DNA of 32,569 nt from an uncultured Bacteroidales bacterium. Lineage in GTDB: Bacteria; Bacteroidota; Bacteroidia; Bacteroidales; Bacteroidaceae. The stretch spans positions 1 to 32,569 of the forward strand of contig CADAJV010000035.1 of the NCBI GenBank assembly GCA_902788275.1, in the 5' to 3' direction. This document shows positions 15,310-24,056 of this stretch, one piece after another. The notes beneath the pieces were generated by a model, which did not search any database, was not told the origin of the DNA, and saw only the letters and a list, made by a program, of their open reading frames with translations. The position numbers were made by a program, and so were the translations under genes. Positions within the stretch are counted from its first letter, which is position 1. Each line of letters opens with the position of its first letter.

Positions 15310-17634
15310 ATGAACAGACTGCTAACTATACTCTTAGCCGCCACGCTGTGCCTGTGCATCAGTGCACGCAACTACCACATCATTCCCCAGCCCAAAGAGA
15401 TAACCGACAAGGAGGGAGTGTTTACCCTCACCAAGGGCACGAAAATATATGCAAGCGGCGATGCCAACATCAAGGTGGCCCAGTTCTTTGTCAACAAGCT
15501 CAACCGCTCCACGGGACTGGACATCACGCTGACCACCAAGAAGGGCAGTGCACAGATTGTGCTGCTACATAATAATAAGGTTGGAGGCGACGAGGCTTAC
15601 CGCCTGACCGTGGGCACCAGGCAAGTGGTGGCTGAAGCCAGGACCGACCGCGGCCTCTTCTACGCCATGCAGACCTTCATGCAGATGTTGCCGCCTCAGG
15701 TGGAGAGCGACAAGGTGGTCACCCCTGAAGAGGGATGGACAGCCCCTGCCGCCGTCATCAACGACGAGCCACGCTTTGCCTACCGCAGTTTTATGCTCGA
15801 CCCCTGCCGCCACTTCTTCAGCATAGACGACATAAAGAAGCAGATAGACATCATGGCACTCTATAAGGCCAACAATATGCACTTCCACCTGACCGAAGAC
15901 CAGGGCTGGCGCGTGGAGGTAAAGAAATATCCGCGCCTGACCGAGGTGGGAGCCACCGCCATAGGCCGTCCCAACACCGCCGATGGCAGCACGGGGCCCT
16001 CACGCTACTACTACACCCAAGAGGAGTTGCGCGACCTGGTGGCCTACGCCCAGGATAGGTTTATCAACATCATCCCCGAGTTTGAGATGCCCGGCCACGG
16101 ACTGGCCGCCATAGCCGCCTACCCGTGGCTCAGTTGTCGCGACGTGCAGGTGAAACCGCGCAGCGTGTGGGGAGTGGAGCCCATCATCATGTGCGCCGGC
16201 AAGGAGAGCACCTTCCAGTTCCTGCAAGATGTGGTGGATGAGTTGGTGCAGATATTCCCCTCCAAATATTTCCATATCGGCGGCGACGAGGCACCGCGCA
16301 ACGAGTGGAAAGCCTGCCCCTTATGCCAGAAGCGCGCCGATGAGCTGGGCTTCAACAATGAGCAGGGCCGCTCAAGGGAAGCGCAGCTACAGAGCTACGT
16401 GGTGACACGCATGGAGAAATACCTCAACAAATACGGCAAGAGCATCATTGGCTGGGACGAAATACTGGAGGGCGGCGGCCTCAACCCGACGGCCATCGTC
16501 ATGTCGTGGCGCGGCACCCGGGGCGGAGTACAGGCCGCCAAGGCCGGTCATCAAGCCATCATGGCCCCCAGCAGCGACGGCTACTACCTGGACTATTACG
16601 AAGGTGAGCGGGTGCTGGAACCCGTGGCTCCCACCTATGCCGCCAGCGTACCGCTGAGCCGCACCTATGGATATGAGCCCGTAGCCCCTGAGCTGGAGGG
16701 CGATCTGGAAAAATACATACTGGGGCCGCAGGGCAACCTGTGGGCAGAATATATTGCCGACCTCAACACCCTGGAGTTTAGATTCTATCCGCGCATACTG
16801 GCCATCATGGAGACTGGCTGGACGCCACGCGACAAGAAAGACTTTGCCGACTTCAGCCGCCGCGTTGACGAGGATACCTACCAGAGGCTGGAGGCTCACA
16901 ACGCCAAGTATTACATACCCATACCCGAGCAGCCCAAGGGTTCGTGTGACTTCATTGCCTTTACCGATGAGGCAGAGCTGGCCTTCCAGACCAGCCGCCC
17001 CGAGACCATGCGTTACACCCTTGACGGCAGTGAGCCGACACTGCAGAGCACACCCTACACCGCCCCCATACGCATCAGCCATGATGCCACGCTCAAGATA
17101 GCCACCCTGCTGCCCTCGGGCCTTAAGAGCCCCACACGCACCATCAGCGTGCAGAAGCAGAGCCTCTCCCCTGCCCTGCCCGAGCCCGACAGCCTCCGCT
17201 CAGGCCTCAGCCTGAACATAGCCGACGGTCTCTATACCAGCTGTGCCATGCTCGCCGCCAATGTGGAGTGGACGGGCACCACGGCCAAGGCCCTGGAGGA
17301 AATCACGCGGCAGAAGCATAACGGCTACTACTCAGCCGTAGCCGAGGGACTGGTAAGAGTGCCGCAGGACGGAGTATGGTTTTTCCGCGCCAACTATCCC
17401 GAGGTATGGATAGACGGCCGCAAGGTGGTAGATAACACCGACCACTGGGTGCTTGACGGCAACCGCGGAGGGCGTAGCATGGCCCTGGCCAAGGGACTGC
17501 ACAGGATAAAAGTCGTATTCCTTGGCTACAACGCCAGCGGACGTCCCACCTACTGGGACAATGGTCAGATACTGTGGCGCCATCAGGACGATGCACAATA
17601 CTCAAAAATCAAACCAGAAGCCCTCAGCCACTAA
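15310..17634 (+). CDS. Glycoside hydrolase family 20 beta-N-acetylhexosaminidase
   Basis: The 774-residue exported enzyme should remove terminal beta-linked N-acetylhexosamine from glycans. It has a signal peptide of about 19 residues, a GH20b-like N-terminal domain (about 20-145), and a catalytic barrel (about 150-525) with the Asp-Glu pair D326-E327 in HIGGDEAPR. NMHFHLTEDQGWRVEVKKYP and the tryptophan motifs VMSWRG and GNLWAEYI are also present. A chitobiase C-terminal-like segment (about 545-615, YTLDGSEPT) follows. A final PA14-like beta region (about 640-765, FRANYPEVWIDGRKVVDNTDHW) could bind sugar. Location is probably periplasmic. No SusC/SusD pair is nearby, so this is not part of a polysaccharide utilisation locus here. 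Confidence 0.93.
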   Translation: MNRLLTILLAATLCLCISARNYHIIPQPKEITDKEGVFTLTKGTKIYASGDANIKVAQFFVNKLNRSTGLDITLTTKKGSAQIVLLHNNKVGGDEAYRLTVGTRQVVAEARTDRGLFYAMQTFMQMLPPQVESDKVVTPEEGWTAPAAVINDEPRFAYRSFMLDPCRHFFSIDDIKKQIDIMALYKANNMHFHLTEDQGWRVEVKKYPRLTEVGATAIGRPNTADGSTGPSRYYYTQEELRDLVAYAQDRFINIIPEFEMPGHGLAAIAAYPWLSCRDVQVKPRSVWGVEPIIMCAGKESTFQFLQDVVDELVQIFPSKYFHIGGDEAPRNEWKACPLCQKRADELGFNNEQGRSREAQLQSYVVTRMEKYLNKYGKSIIGWDEILEGGGLNPTAIVMSWRGTRGGVQAAKAGHQAIMAPSSDGYYLDYYEGERVLEPVAPTYAASVPLSRTYGYEPVAPELEGDLEKYILGPQGNLWAEYIADLNTLEFRFYPRILAIMETGWTPRDKKDFADFSRRVDEDTYQRLEAHNAKYYIPIPEQPKGSCDFIAFTDEAELAFQTSRPETMRYTLDGSEPTLQSTPYTAPIRISHDATLKIATLLPSGLKSPTRTISVQKQSLSPALPEPDSLRSGLSLNIADGLYTSCAMLAANVEWTGTTAKALEEITRQKHNGYYSAVAEGLVRVPQDGVWFFRANYPEVWIDGRKVVDNTDHWVLDGNRGGRSMALAKGLHRIKVVFLGYNASGRPTYWDNGQILWRHQDDAQYSKIKPEALSH

Positions 17635-17659
17635 TCCTGACAAAAAAAACACAGAAAAA

Positions 17660-17691
17660 TTTGGTCATAATAAAAGATTGCACTACCTTTG
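17660..17691 (+). promoter_or_regulatory. Promoter of tRNA-Phe
   Basis: TTTG (17660-17663), a 20-base spacer and TACCTTTG followed by C (17684-17691) match the Bacteroidetes consensus well. The mature tRNA begins 17 bases downstream of the -7 box. Confidence 0.75.
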
Positions 17692-17707
17692 CACCGCAAT
17701 TTTAGAT

Positions 17708-17783
17708 GGTGCCATAGCTCAGTAGGTAGAGCATCGGACTGAAAATCCGTGTGTCCCCGGTTCGAATCCTGGTGGCACCACCA
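17708..17783 (+). tRNA. tRNA-Phe (anticodon GAA)
   Basis: A full cloverleaf can be drawn: acceptor GGTGCCA/TGGCACC, D stem GCTC/GAGC, anticodon GAA at 17741-17743 in loop CTGAAAA, T loop TTCGAAT, discriminator A at 17780, and an encoded CCA at 17781-17783. Two pairs are not Watson-Crick: T27-T43 at the top of the anticodon stem and C51-T63 in the T stem. Confidence 0.96.
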
Positions 17784-17789
17784 CAAAAG

Positions 17790-17823
17790 AAGCAGTTTTC
17801 CGCCAAAGAGAACTGCTTTTTTG
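17790..17823 (+). terminator. Terminator after tRNA-Phe
   Basis: AAGCAGTT (17790-17797) pairs with AACTGCTT (17811-17818), and the 3' arm runs into six T bases. It ends tRNA transcription before the Nudix gene, which has its own -7 box just after. Confidence 0.8.
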
Positions 17824-17835
17824 CTATTTTATTCT

Positions 17836-17843
17836 TAACTTTG
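17836..17843 (+). promoter_or_regulatory. Promoter -7 box for the Nudix gene
   Basis: TAACTTTG followed by CAAG fits TAnnTTTG(C). It lies directly after the tRNA terminator and 48 bases ahead of the ATG at 17892, which supports that start. Confidence 0.5.
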
Positions 17844-17891
17844 CAAGACAACCAAAGACTTACTCCTGTAACTCCTTTACTCCTTACTGCT

Positions 17892-18464
17892 ATGAAACAT
17901 TTCCCTGGCGATGACGACCGCAAATGGCAAGTGCTGAAATCAGAATACCTGTTTCGCCGTCCATGGCTGACGGTGAGGTGTGAGCATACCCTGCTACCCA
18001 ACGGCAATGAGTGTCCCGACTACTATGTGCTGGAATATCCCACGTGGATTAACATCATTGCCCTCGACAAGAAGGGGCGCATGGTGATGGTGAGGCAATA
18101 TCGCCACGCCCTCGGTGTGACGCGCTATGAGCTCTGTGCGGGAGTGGTGGACCCCACTGACAAGTCGCCGATGGAGGCTGCGCAGCGTGAGCTAATGGAA
18201 GAGACAGGCTACGGCGGCGGTCACTGGGAGGAGTTTGCCGTGCTGGCACCAAATCCAGGGTCGGCCAACAACCTCTCCCACACGTTTCTGGCCACCGACG
18301 TGGAGCCACTCTCCACCCAGCACCTGGAGAGCACAGAAGATATCACCGTACACCTCTTCACCCCGGCAGAGGTGATGCAGATGCTCAGCGAGGGGCAGCT
18401 GATACAAGCACTGCACGCCGCCCCTCTCTGGAAATATTTCTATCTACACCGACCGGCAGACTAA
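17892..18464 (+). CDS. Nudix hydrolase, ADP-ribose pyrophosphatase-like
   Basis: The 190-residue protein carries a Nudix box with REL-M-EETGY at 99-107, the metal-binding helix of these pyrophosphohydrolases. An upstream segment, VMVRQYRHALGVTRYELCAGVVD, is typical of the ADP-ribose/NDP-sugar group (AGxVE replaced by AGVVD). The box has one extra residue before its AAxREL helix. Substrate is inferred, not seen. The frame is open back to 17751 inside the tRNA gene, but the -7 box at 17836 and the family start favour 17892. Its stop codon overlaps the stop of the convergent AI-2E family gene by three bases. Confidence 0.85.
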   Translation: MKHFPGDDDRKWQVLKSEYLFRRPWLTVRCEHTLLPNGNECPDYYVLEYPTWINIIALDKKGRMVMVRQYRHALGVTRYELCAGVVDPTDKSPMEAAQRELMEETGYGGGHWEEFAVLAPNPGSANNLSHTFLATDVEPLSTQHLESTEDITVHLFTPAEVMQMLSEGQLIQALHAAPLWKYFYLHRPAD

Positions 18465-19525
18465 GAGGAGGCCCAGGCCTTTACCACGTACCTCTTATAG
18501 TAAGAGACAATGAGAGTGGTAAGCGGCAGGGCAATAATCATACCTATAATACCGAGCAGGTAACCCCAGACACTGAGGCTAAGCAAGATGAGATAAGGGG
18601 GCAGGCCAATAGCCTTGCCCATAATCTTGGGGGTGAGCACAGCATCCTCTATGATCTGCACAATAATAAAGACGATGGCAGCCCCAAGCAGCACGAGCCA
18701 GAAGTTCTGACCCGTCTCGGCAGACTTGAGTATGCAGAGGATGAAGGCCGGTATCAGACCCAGGGCATGGAGATAGGGAATGAAGCTGAGCACGCCCATG
18801 AGCACACCCATCGGTATGGCGAGGGGAAAATTGATTATACTGAAGCCGATGCAGAACAGGATGCCCACACACAAGGCTATCAGAAACTGGCCGCGGAAAT
18901 AGGCGTTCATGCCACTCTTAAGGTCGCTGGAAAGGCGAGAGGCAAAGCGCGAGTAGCGGTGCGGCACCAGGTTGCGCATACTGCGGCTCAGATGGTCGAA
19001 ATCGTAGAGGATAAAGAAAAAATACAGCAGAGCGATACCCCACGAGAACAGGCTGACAATGATGCCGGCCGTATGCTGCAGGAAGCGCATCATGCGCGGC
19101 ATGACAGCCTTGACCAATTCCAGGAACTGTCCATCGCGGAGCAGTTTGCCGACATTAATCTGGCTGAAATACTGGGCTATGAAATCCTCCACCTGAGTAT
19201 TGTAAGACCCCCGTCGCAAATAGTTATCGACAATGCCGATAAACCGATGGCAGTCGGCCACCACAGCAGGCATGATAAGCAGGATCAGACCTGTGATGAT
19301 TCCGCCCAGCAACAGCAGCGTGGCAGCCATAGCCAGACCACGGTATTTGAGCCGCGCCCGATGCTGGAAGAAATCCACCACGGGGTTGATAAGATAAGCC
19401 AGAAACCACGCTACGAAAAACGGCACGAGCACCACGCTGAGATAGTCGATAATCAGCACGGCCAGCACAACGCCGCCAACCACCAAGGCTGCACGCATAA
19501 AAGAATCGAATGTTATAGGCTTCAT
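18461..19525 (-). CDS. AI-2E family transporter (UPF0118 membrane protein)
   Basis: The 354-residue protein has seven or eight membrane segments. It shows the family patterns: an N-terminal pair with VPFFVAWFLAYLINPVVDFF, a soluble amphipathic middle (about 110-180), and late conserved FIPYLHALGLIPA and IIEDAVLTPKIMGKAIGLPP. Family members range from autoinducer-2 exporters to ion/proton antiporters, so the substrate cannot be named. It is a single-gene unit, convergent with the Nudix gene and divergent from rsmI. Its leader has four GGAGTAA-type repeats within 30 bases of the start. Confidence 0.88.
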   Translation of the reverse strand: MKPITFDSFMRAALVVGGVVLAVLIIDYLSVVLVPFFVAWFLAYLINPVVDFFQHRARLKYRGLAMAATLLLLGGIITGLILLIMPAVVADCHRFIGIVDNYLRRGSYNTQVEDFIAQYFSQINVGKLLRDGQFLELVKAVMPRMMRFLQHTAGIIVSLFSWGIALLYFFFILYDFDHLSRSMRNLVPHRYSRFASRLSSDLKSGMNAYFRGQFLIALCVGILFCIGFSIINFPLAIPMGVLMGVLSFIPYLHALGLIPAFILCILKSAETGQNFWLVLLGAAIVFIIVQIIEDAVLTPKIMGKAIGLPPYLILLSLSVWGYLLGIIGMIIALPLTTLIVSYYKRYVVKAWASS

Positions 19526-19526
19526 T

Positions 19527-19555
19527 GGAGTAAGGAGTAAAGAAGTAAGGAGTAT
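19527..19555. repeat. GGAGTAA heptamers in the leader of the AI-2E family gene
   Basis: Units GGAGTAA, GGAGTAA, AGAAGTAA and GGAGTAT begin one base outside the start codon. Related 7-base units TCCTAAC, TCCTAAT and TCCCAAT lie at about 19610-19630 ahead of rsmI. Confidence 0.8.
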
Positions 19556-19586
19556 GGGGTTAAAGCGAAAGTGTTTTTATTTGTTG

Positions 19587-19594
19587 CAAAATTA
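19587..19594 (-). promoter_or_regulatory. Promoter -7 box for the AI-2E family gene
   Basis: The minus strand reads TAATTTTG followed by CAAC, matching TAnnTTTG(C), 62 bases before the start at 19525. It is divergent to the rsmI box at 19638. Confidence 0.5.
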
Positions 19595-19637
19595 GCAATA
19601 AATCTTTATTCCTAACTCCTAATTCCCAATTAATTGT

Positions 19638-19645
19638 TATCTTTG
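19638..19645 (+). promoter_or_regulatory. Promoter -7 box for rsmI, nearly touching the start codon
   Basis: TATCTTTG followed by CAG matches TAnnTTTG(C). Only seven bases separate the box from the ATG at 19653, so transcription would begin at or within a few bases of the start codon. Confidence 0.6.
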
Positions 19646-19652
19646 CAGCACT

Positions 19653-20318
19653 ATGTTGTATATTGTACCCACACCTGTAGGCAACCTGGAGGACATCACC
19701 CTGCGCGCACTGCGTGTACTGAAGGAGGCTGACCTCATACTGGCTGAGGATACGCGCACCTCATCGGTGCTGCTCAAGCACTACGACATACACCGCCCGT
19801 TGCAGAGCTACCATAAGTTTAACGAGCACAAGGCAGTGGATATGTTGGTGGAACGACTGAAGGGCGGCGAGACGATGGCCTTGGTAAGCGATGCCGGCAC
19901 CCCTGGCATCAGCGACCCTGGCTTTCTGTTGGCGCGTGAATGTGTGAGAGCCGGAGTAGAAGTGCAATGCCTGCCCGGCGCCACGGCCTTTGTGCCGGCA
20001 CTGGTGGCCAGCGGATTGCCCTGCGACAAGTTTGTGTTTGAGGGCTTCCTGCCTCAGAAGAAGGGACGCATGACACGACTGCAGCAGCTGAGCGCCGAGG
20101 AGCGTACTATAGTGCTCTACGAGAGTCCCTACCGCGTGGTCAAGACACTGGAACAACTGGCCGAAGTGATGGGCCCCGACAGGCAGGTGGCCGTTTGCCG
20201 CGAGATAAGTAAGATGCACGAGCAGACAGTGCGTGGCACAATAAGCGAGGCACTCACTCACTTCAAGGAGCATGCACCCAAAGGCGAGTTTGTAATTATA
20301 ATCGGACAGAAGGATTGA
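19653..20318 (+). CDS. rsmI: 16S rRNA 2'-O-ribose C1402 methyltransferase RsmI
   Basis: RsmI methylates the ribose of C1402 in the 16S rRNA decoding centre, using S-adenosylmethionine. The 221-residue protein has the tetrapyrrole-methylase fold signatures: YIVPTPVGNLEDITLRAL at the start, AEDTRTSSVLLKHY, SDAGTPGISDPGF, PGATAFVPALVASGL and VLYESPYRV. Length is normal. The -7 box is only seven bases from the ATG, so the message may be leaderless. A run of TTGATAG heptamers starts at its stop codon, ahead of the coiled-coil lipoprotein gene. Confidence 0.95.
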   Translation: MLYIVPTPVGNLEDITLRALRVLKEADLILAEDTRTSSVLLKHYDIHRPLQSYHKFNEHKAVDMLVERLKGGETMALVSDAGTPGISDPGFLLARECVRAGVEVQCLPGATAFVPALVASGLPCDKFVFEGFLPQKKGRMTRLQQLSAEERTIVLYESPYRVVKTLEQLAEVMGPDRQVAVCREISKMHEQTVRGTISEALTHFKEHAPKGEFVIIIGQKD

Positions 20319-20352
20319 TAGTTGATAGTTGATAGTTGATAATTGAAAATTG
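20317..20352. repeat. TTGATAG/TTGATAA heptamers after rsmI
   Basis: Five units with a 7-base period start in the rsmI stop codon and end in ATTGCCGCACCAACGGC, a short imperfect palindrome. The same order, heptamers then a GCC-starting palindrome, is seen at 2684-2730 and 14025-14070. Confidence 0.9.
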
Positions 20353-20404
20353 CCGCACCAACGGCTAAACCTAAATAATACAGAAAACCATAAAGCCAAA
20401 AATT

Positions 20405-21247
20405 ATGAAACATTTCATCCCATTGATGATGGCCGCAGCACTTATGATTTCCTGCGGCCAGGGCGAGAAGAAAGAGAACCTGGTGAACGGTGACTCCGTA
20501 AACCAAATCATCAACCAGAAAGATGCAGAGATCAACAATCTGCTCGGCACCGTCAACGACATTCAGGACGGTCTGCGCCAGATTACCGAGGCTCAAGGGC
20601 GCATCAATACCCTGCGCGAGGGTGGCCAGGAAGGCGTAGCCGCTGACGACATACGCGAGCAGATGGCTTTTATCCAGCGCACCATGGAGCAGAACAAGCA
20701 GCGCATGACCGAGCTGCAGAAGCAGCTGGACAATGCCAACATCAATGCCAAAAACCTGCGTCAGACTATCGCATCGCTGCAGCAGCAGCTGGACGACAAG
20801 TCAACACAGATTGCCGCCCTCAAGGATGAGCTGGCTCGCAAGGATGCCAAGATACAGCAGCAGGCCGAGGAGATCAGCGCACTCAACAGCCACAACGCCA
20901 ACCTAAGCCAGGCCAACGAGGCCAAGGCACGCACCATCAGCCAGCAGGACAAGGACCTTAACCGCGGATGGTATGTATTTGGCACCAAGCGTGAGCTGAA
21001 AGACCATGGCATACTGCACCGCGGCGATGTGCTGCCACAGTCCTTCAACAGGAGCTACCTCACCGAGGTTGACATACGCAAACTTCACAGCATTCCCCTT
21101 GGGTCGAAGAGTGCTAAGATTCTCACCAACCATCCCGCCAGCAGCTACACCCTGGAGAAGGATGCCGACAAGAAATACACTCTGCAGATTACCGACCCCG
21201 CCTCCTTCTGGAGCATAAGCAGATACCTTGTCATACAAGTAAAATAA
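20405..21247 (+). CDS. Coiled-coil lipoprotein of unknown function
   Basis: The 280-residue protein has a lipoprotein signal with lipobox MISC (cysteine at 17). A long alpha-helical coiled coil (about 35-185) is rich in Gln, Asn and Ala (LQQQLDDKSTQIAALKDEL). A compact C-terminal domain (about 187-280) has a WYVFGTKRELKDHGIL motif and ends ...SRYLVIQVK. The layout suggests a periplasmic rod anchored to a membrane with a C-terminal binding domain. I recognise this as a type found in Bacteroidales but cannot name a function. It lies 19 bases ahead of hflX and is probably cotranscribed with it. Confidence 0.75.
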   Translation: MKHFIPLMMAAALMISCGQGEKKENLVNGDSVNQIINQKDAEINNLLGTVNDIQDGLRQITEAQGRINTLREGGQEGVAADDIREQMAFIQRTMEQNKQRMTELQKQLDNANINAKNLRQTIASLQQQLDDKSTQIAALKDELARKDAKIQQQAEEISALNSHNANLSQANEAKARTISQQDKDLNRGWYVFGTKRELKDHGILHRGDVLPQSFNRSYLTEVDIRKLHSIPLGSKSAKILTNHPASSYTLEKDADKKYTLQITDPASFWSISRYLVIQVK

Positions 21248-21266
21248 GACGAAAAGACCATAAGCG

Positions 21267-22550
21267 TTGAAGGAATTTATCATCTCTCAGGCCCAGGCGG
21301 AGACTGCCGTTCTGGTGGCCATCGTCACATCGCGACAGGACGAGCGCAAGACCGCCGAGTATCTGGACGAGCTGGAGTTTCTGGCCGAGACGGCCGGAGT
21401 GCGCACCGTCAAGCGCTTTACCCAGCGTGCCGAAGGGCCAAACACCACCACCTATGTAGGTTCCGGCAAACTGGCAGAGATTCGCGCCTATATAGAGGCC
21501 GAAGCTGAAGCCGAGCGCGAGGTGGGTATGGTGATATTTGACGATGAGCTCTCAGCCCGCCAGCTCCGCAACATTGAAAAGGAACTGAAGATAAAAATCC
21601 TTGACCGTACCACCCTCATACTCGACATCTTTGCCATGCGCGCCCAGACCGCCAATGCCAAGACGCAGGTGGAGCTGGCACAGTATCGCTATATGCTGCC
21701 ACGACTCAGCAGGCTATGGACCCACCTGGAGCGTCAGGGAGGCGGCAGCGGCTCAGGCGGAGGCAAGGGCTCTGTGGGACTGCGCGGCCCCGGCGAGACA
21801 CAGCTGGAGATGGACCGCCGCATTATCCTCAACAGGATGTCGCTGCTCAAAAAGCGCCTGGCGGAGATAGACAAGCAAAAGACCACCCAACGCCAGAACC
21901 GCGGACGACTAATCCGCGTGGCACTGGTAGGCTACACCAACGTGGGCAAGTCAACCATCATGAACCTCATGGCCAAGAGCGAGGTGTTTGCCGAAAACAA
22001 GCTCTTCGCCACGCTCGACACCACGGTGCGCAAGGTGACGGTGCAAAACCTGCCCTTCCTGCTCAGCGACACGGTAGGATTTATCCGCAAGCTGCCTACC
22101 GACCTTGTGGAATCCTTCAAATCCACCCTTGACGAGGTGCGCGAAGCCGACCTCCTCATACATGTGGTGGACGTAAGCCACCCCGACTTTGAGGAACAGA
22201 TAACGGTAGTGGACAAGACCCTGGCAGAACTTGGGTGTGCCGACAAGCCCACCATGATGGTGTTTAATAAGGTTGATGCATACTCCTTTGTAGAGAAGGA
22301 CGAGTTTGACCTCACCCCGTCAACCAAGGAGAACATGACGATGGACGAGCTGAAGCAGACATGGATTGCCAAGCTCGGCAACGACTGCGTCTTTATGTCA
22401 GCCCTGACCAAGGAAGGCATCGACGATTTCCGCCTGCAGCTCTACCAGCGTGTGAGACAGCTGCATGTGCAGAGGTTTCCGTACAACGATTTTCTATATC
22501 CCCTGGCAGAGGACCTGGACTTTGGGTCCGAATCACTGGAAAACATCTAA
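21267..22550 (+). CDS. hflX: GTPase HflX
   Basis: HflX is a ribosome-binding GTPase that splits stalled 70S ribosomes. The 427-residue protein has the HflX N-terminal domain (about 25-130, TYVGSGKLAEI). A glycine-rich linker and GPGETQLEMDRR come before the G domain, with G1 GYTNVGKST at 222-230, G3 DTVGFIRKLP and G4 NKVD. The start is TTG at 21267; the family N-terminus MKEFIISQAQAETAVLV supports it and no ATG is available nearby. It ends six bases ahead of the wzi-like gene, so the two are cotranscribed. Confidence 0.94.
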   Translation: MKEFIISQAQAETAVLVAIVTSRQDERKTAEYLDELEFLAETAGVRTVKRFTQRAEGPNTTTYVGSGKLAEIRAYIEAEAEAEREVGMVIFDDELSARQLRNIEKELKIKILDRTTLILDIFAMRAQTANAKTQVELAQYRYMLPRLSRLWTHLERQGGGSGSGGGKGSVGLRGPGETQLEMDRRIILNRMSLLKKRLAEIDKQKTTQRQNRGRLIRVALVGYTNVGKSTIMNLMAKSEVFAENKLFATLDTTVRKVTVQNLPFLLSDTVGFIRKLPTDLVESFKSTLDEVREADLLIHVVDVSHPDFEEQITVVDKTLAELGCADKPTMMVFNKVDAYSFVEKDEFDLTPSTKENMTMDELKQTWIAKLGNDCVFMSALTKEGIDDFRLQLYQRVRQLHVQRFPYNDFLYPLAEDLDFGSESLENI

Positions 22551-22556
22551 CAGACT

Positions 22557-24047
22557 ATGATAACAAGACGATTAATCCCTATTATCCTCATCGCGCTATC
22601 AGGCGTAATCGCCAAGGCTGAGGACAATCTACTCTCGCGCCTCGCTGACACCCTGCACCTGCGCACCGAGCTTACCGCCACAGCCAGCCATGGTGACTTC
22701 GCCCCCTACTGGATGAGCAACAACCGCTACGGAGTGGCCTCAGTGGGCACCAACTGGGGCACCATGCGCCTCGGCATCAGTCGTCGGCAAGAGAGCGATG
22801 CCGACCGCAAATGGCAGATGGGATGGGGCCTCGAGGTGGCTCCGCTGCTGGAGAAGCAGAACTCCCGCTTCGTAGTGCAGCAGGCATTCTTTGATGTGCA
22901 ATATAAGAAGGTACGCCTCTCCATCGGCGCCAAGGAGCGCCCCTCGGAACTGCGCAACCAGGCGCTGAGCGGCGGTGCACTGGCATCAGGCATCAGCGCA
23001 CGTCCCATACCCCAGGTGAGGCTGGAGCTGCCCGACTTCTGGACCATACCCGGCACACGCGGATGGCTGGCCCTCAAAGCACGACTGGGCTACGGATTCT
23101 ACACCGACGGCCAGTGGCAGCAGGGATTCGTAAATGAAAACGAAGTATTCAGCAAGCACTCACTATACCACACCAAGGCCGGATTCCTCCGCGTGGGCAA
23201 CGAGGAGAAATTTCCCGTCAGCGTGACCGGCGGACTGGAGATGAACACCCAGTTTGGCGGCAAGCACTATGTCAAGGGACATCCCGAAAAGACACTCAAC
23301 ATGAAGTCGGACCTCGGTGCCTTCTGGCAAGTGCTGGTTCTCAGCGGCGACGACCCCACCGACGGCATCTACTCCAACGAGATGGGCAACGTGACCGGCT
23401 CATGGCATCTCAGCATCGACTACAAGGGCAACGGCTGGGGAGCACGCGGCTATGCCGAACACTACTTTGAGGACCACAGCCAGCTCTTCTGGCAATACGG
23501 ATGGAAGGACATGCTCTGGGGACTGGAGCTCAACCTGCCCAAGAACCCCGTGGTCAGCGACGTGGTGTTTGAATACCTATACCTCAAGCACCAGAGCGGT
23601 CCCATCTACCACGACAAGACCGCCAACATTCCTGATCAGGTCAGCGCCACAGACAATTACTTTGGACACGGCATCTACGGCGCCTGGCAGCATGCAGGAT
23701 TCCTCTCAGGCACGGGCCTCGTCATACCGCCGATATACAACAGCGGCACTATCGGCATCCGCCACAACCGCATCTTCTCCCACCACTTCGGCATCATGGG
23801 CCACCCCACCGATGAGATAGGCTACCGCCTGCTCTACACCGACCAGAAGAGCTGGGGCACATACGGCACTCCGCTGATTGACCCGCAGTCGGGATGGACA
23901 CTAATGACAGAGGCCACCTATGCTCCGCGCAAGCTCAAGGGCCTCAGTTTCGCCCTGGCCTACGGCCACAACAGCGGCGAACTGCTGGGCAACAGCAACG
24001 GCGTGCAGCTTACCGTGGCATGGAATGGTATCATCAGAAAGAAATAA
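22557..24047 (+). CDS. Capsule assembly Wzi family outer-membrane protein
   Basis: The 496-residue protein has a signal peptide (about 1-21). A series of amphipathic beta-strands ending in aromatic residues follows (GWGLEVAPLL, FVVQQAFFDVQYKKVRLSIGAKER, LALKARLGYGFYTDGQW), as in an outer-membrane barrel. It matches the Bacteroidetes branch of the Wzi/capsule-assembly family, which is thought to hold or organise surface polysaccharide. The last strands end in QLTVAWNGIIRKK rather than a terminal Phe. It is followed nine bases later by a small lipoprotein gene. No capsule synthesis cluster is adjacent, so the ligand is unknown. Confidence 0.85.
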   Translation: MITRRLIPIILIALSGVIAKAEDNLLSRLADTLHLRTELTATASHGDFAPYWMSNNRYGVASVGTNWGTMRLGISRRQESDADRKWQMGWGLEVAPLLEKQNSRFVVQQAFFDVQYKKVRLSIGAKERPSELRNQALSGGALASGISARPIPQVRLELPDFWTIPGTRGWLALKARLGYGFYTDGQWQQGFVNENEVFSKHSLYHTKAGFLRVGNEEKFPVSVTGGLEMNTQFGGKHYVKGHPEKTLNMKSDLGAFWQVLVLSGDDPTDGIYSNEMGNVTGSWHLSIDYKGNGWGARGYAEHYFEDHSQLFWQYGWKDMLWGLELNLPKNPVVSDVVFEYLYLKHQSGPIYHDKTANIPDQVSATDNYFGHGIYGAWQHAGFLSGTGLVIPPIYNSGTIGIRHNRIFSHHFGIMGHPTDEIGYRLLYTDQKSWGTYGTPLIDPQSGWTLMTEATYAPRKLKGLSFALAYGHNSGELLGNSNGVQLTVAWNGIIRKK

Positions 24048-24056
24048 GTCACCCTT

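Noticed and set aside
17751-17891. N-terminal extension of the Nudix gene into tRNA-Phe
   Set aside because: It overlaps the tRNA and its terminator; a -7 box lies between it and the ATG at 17892.
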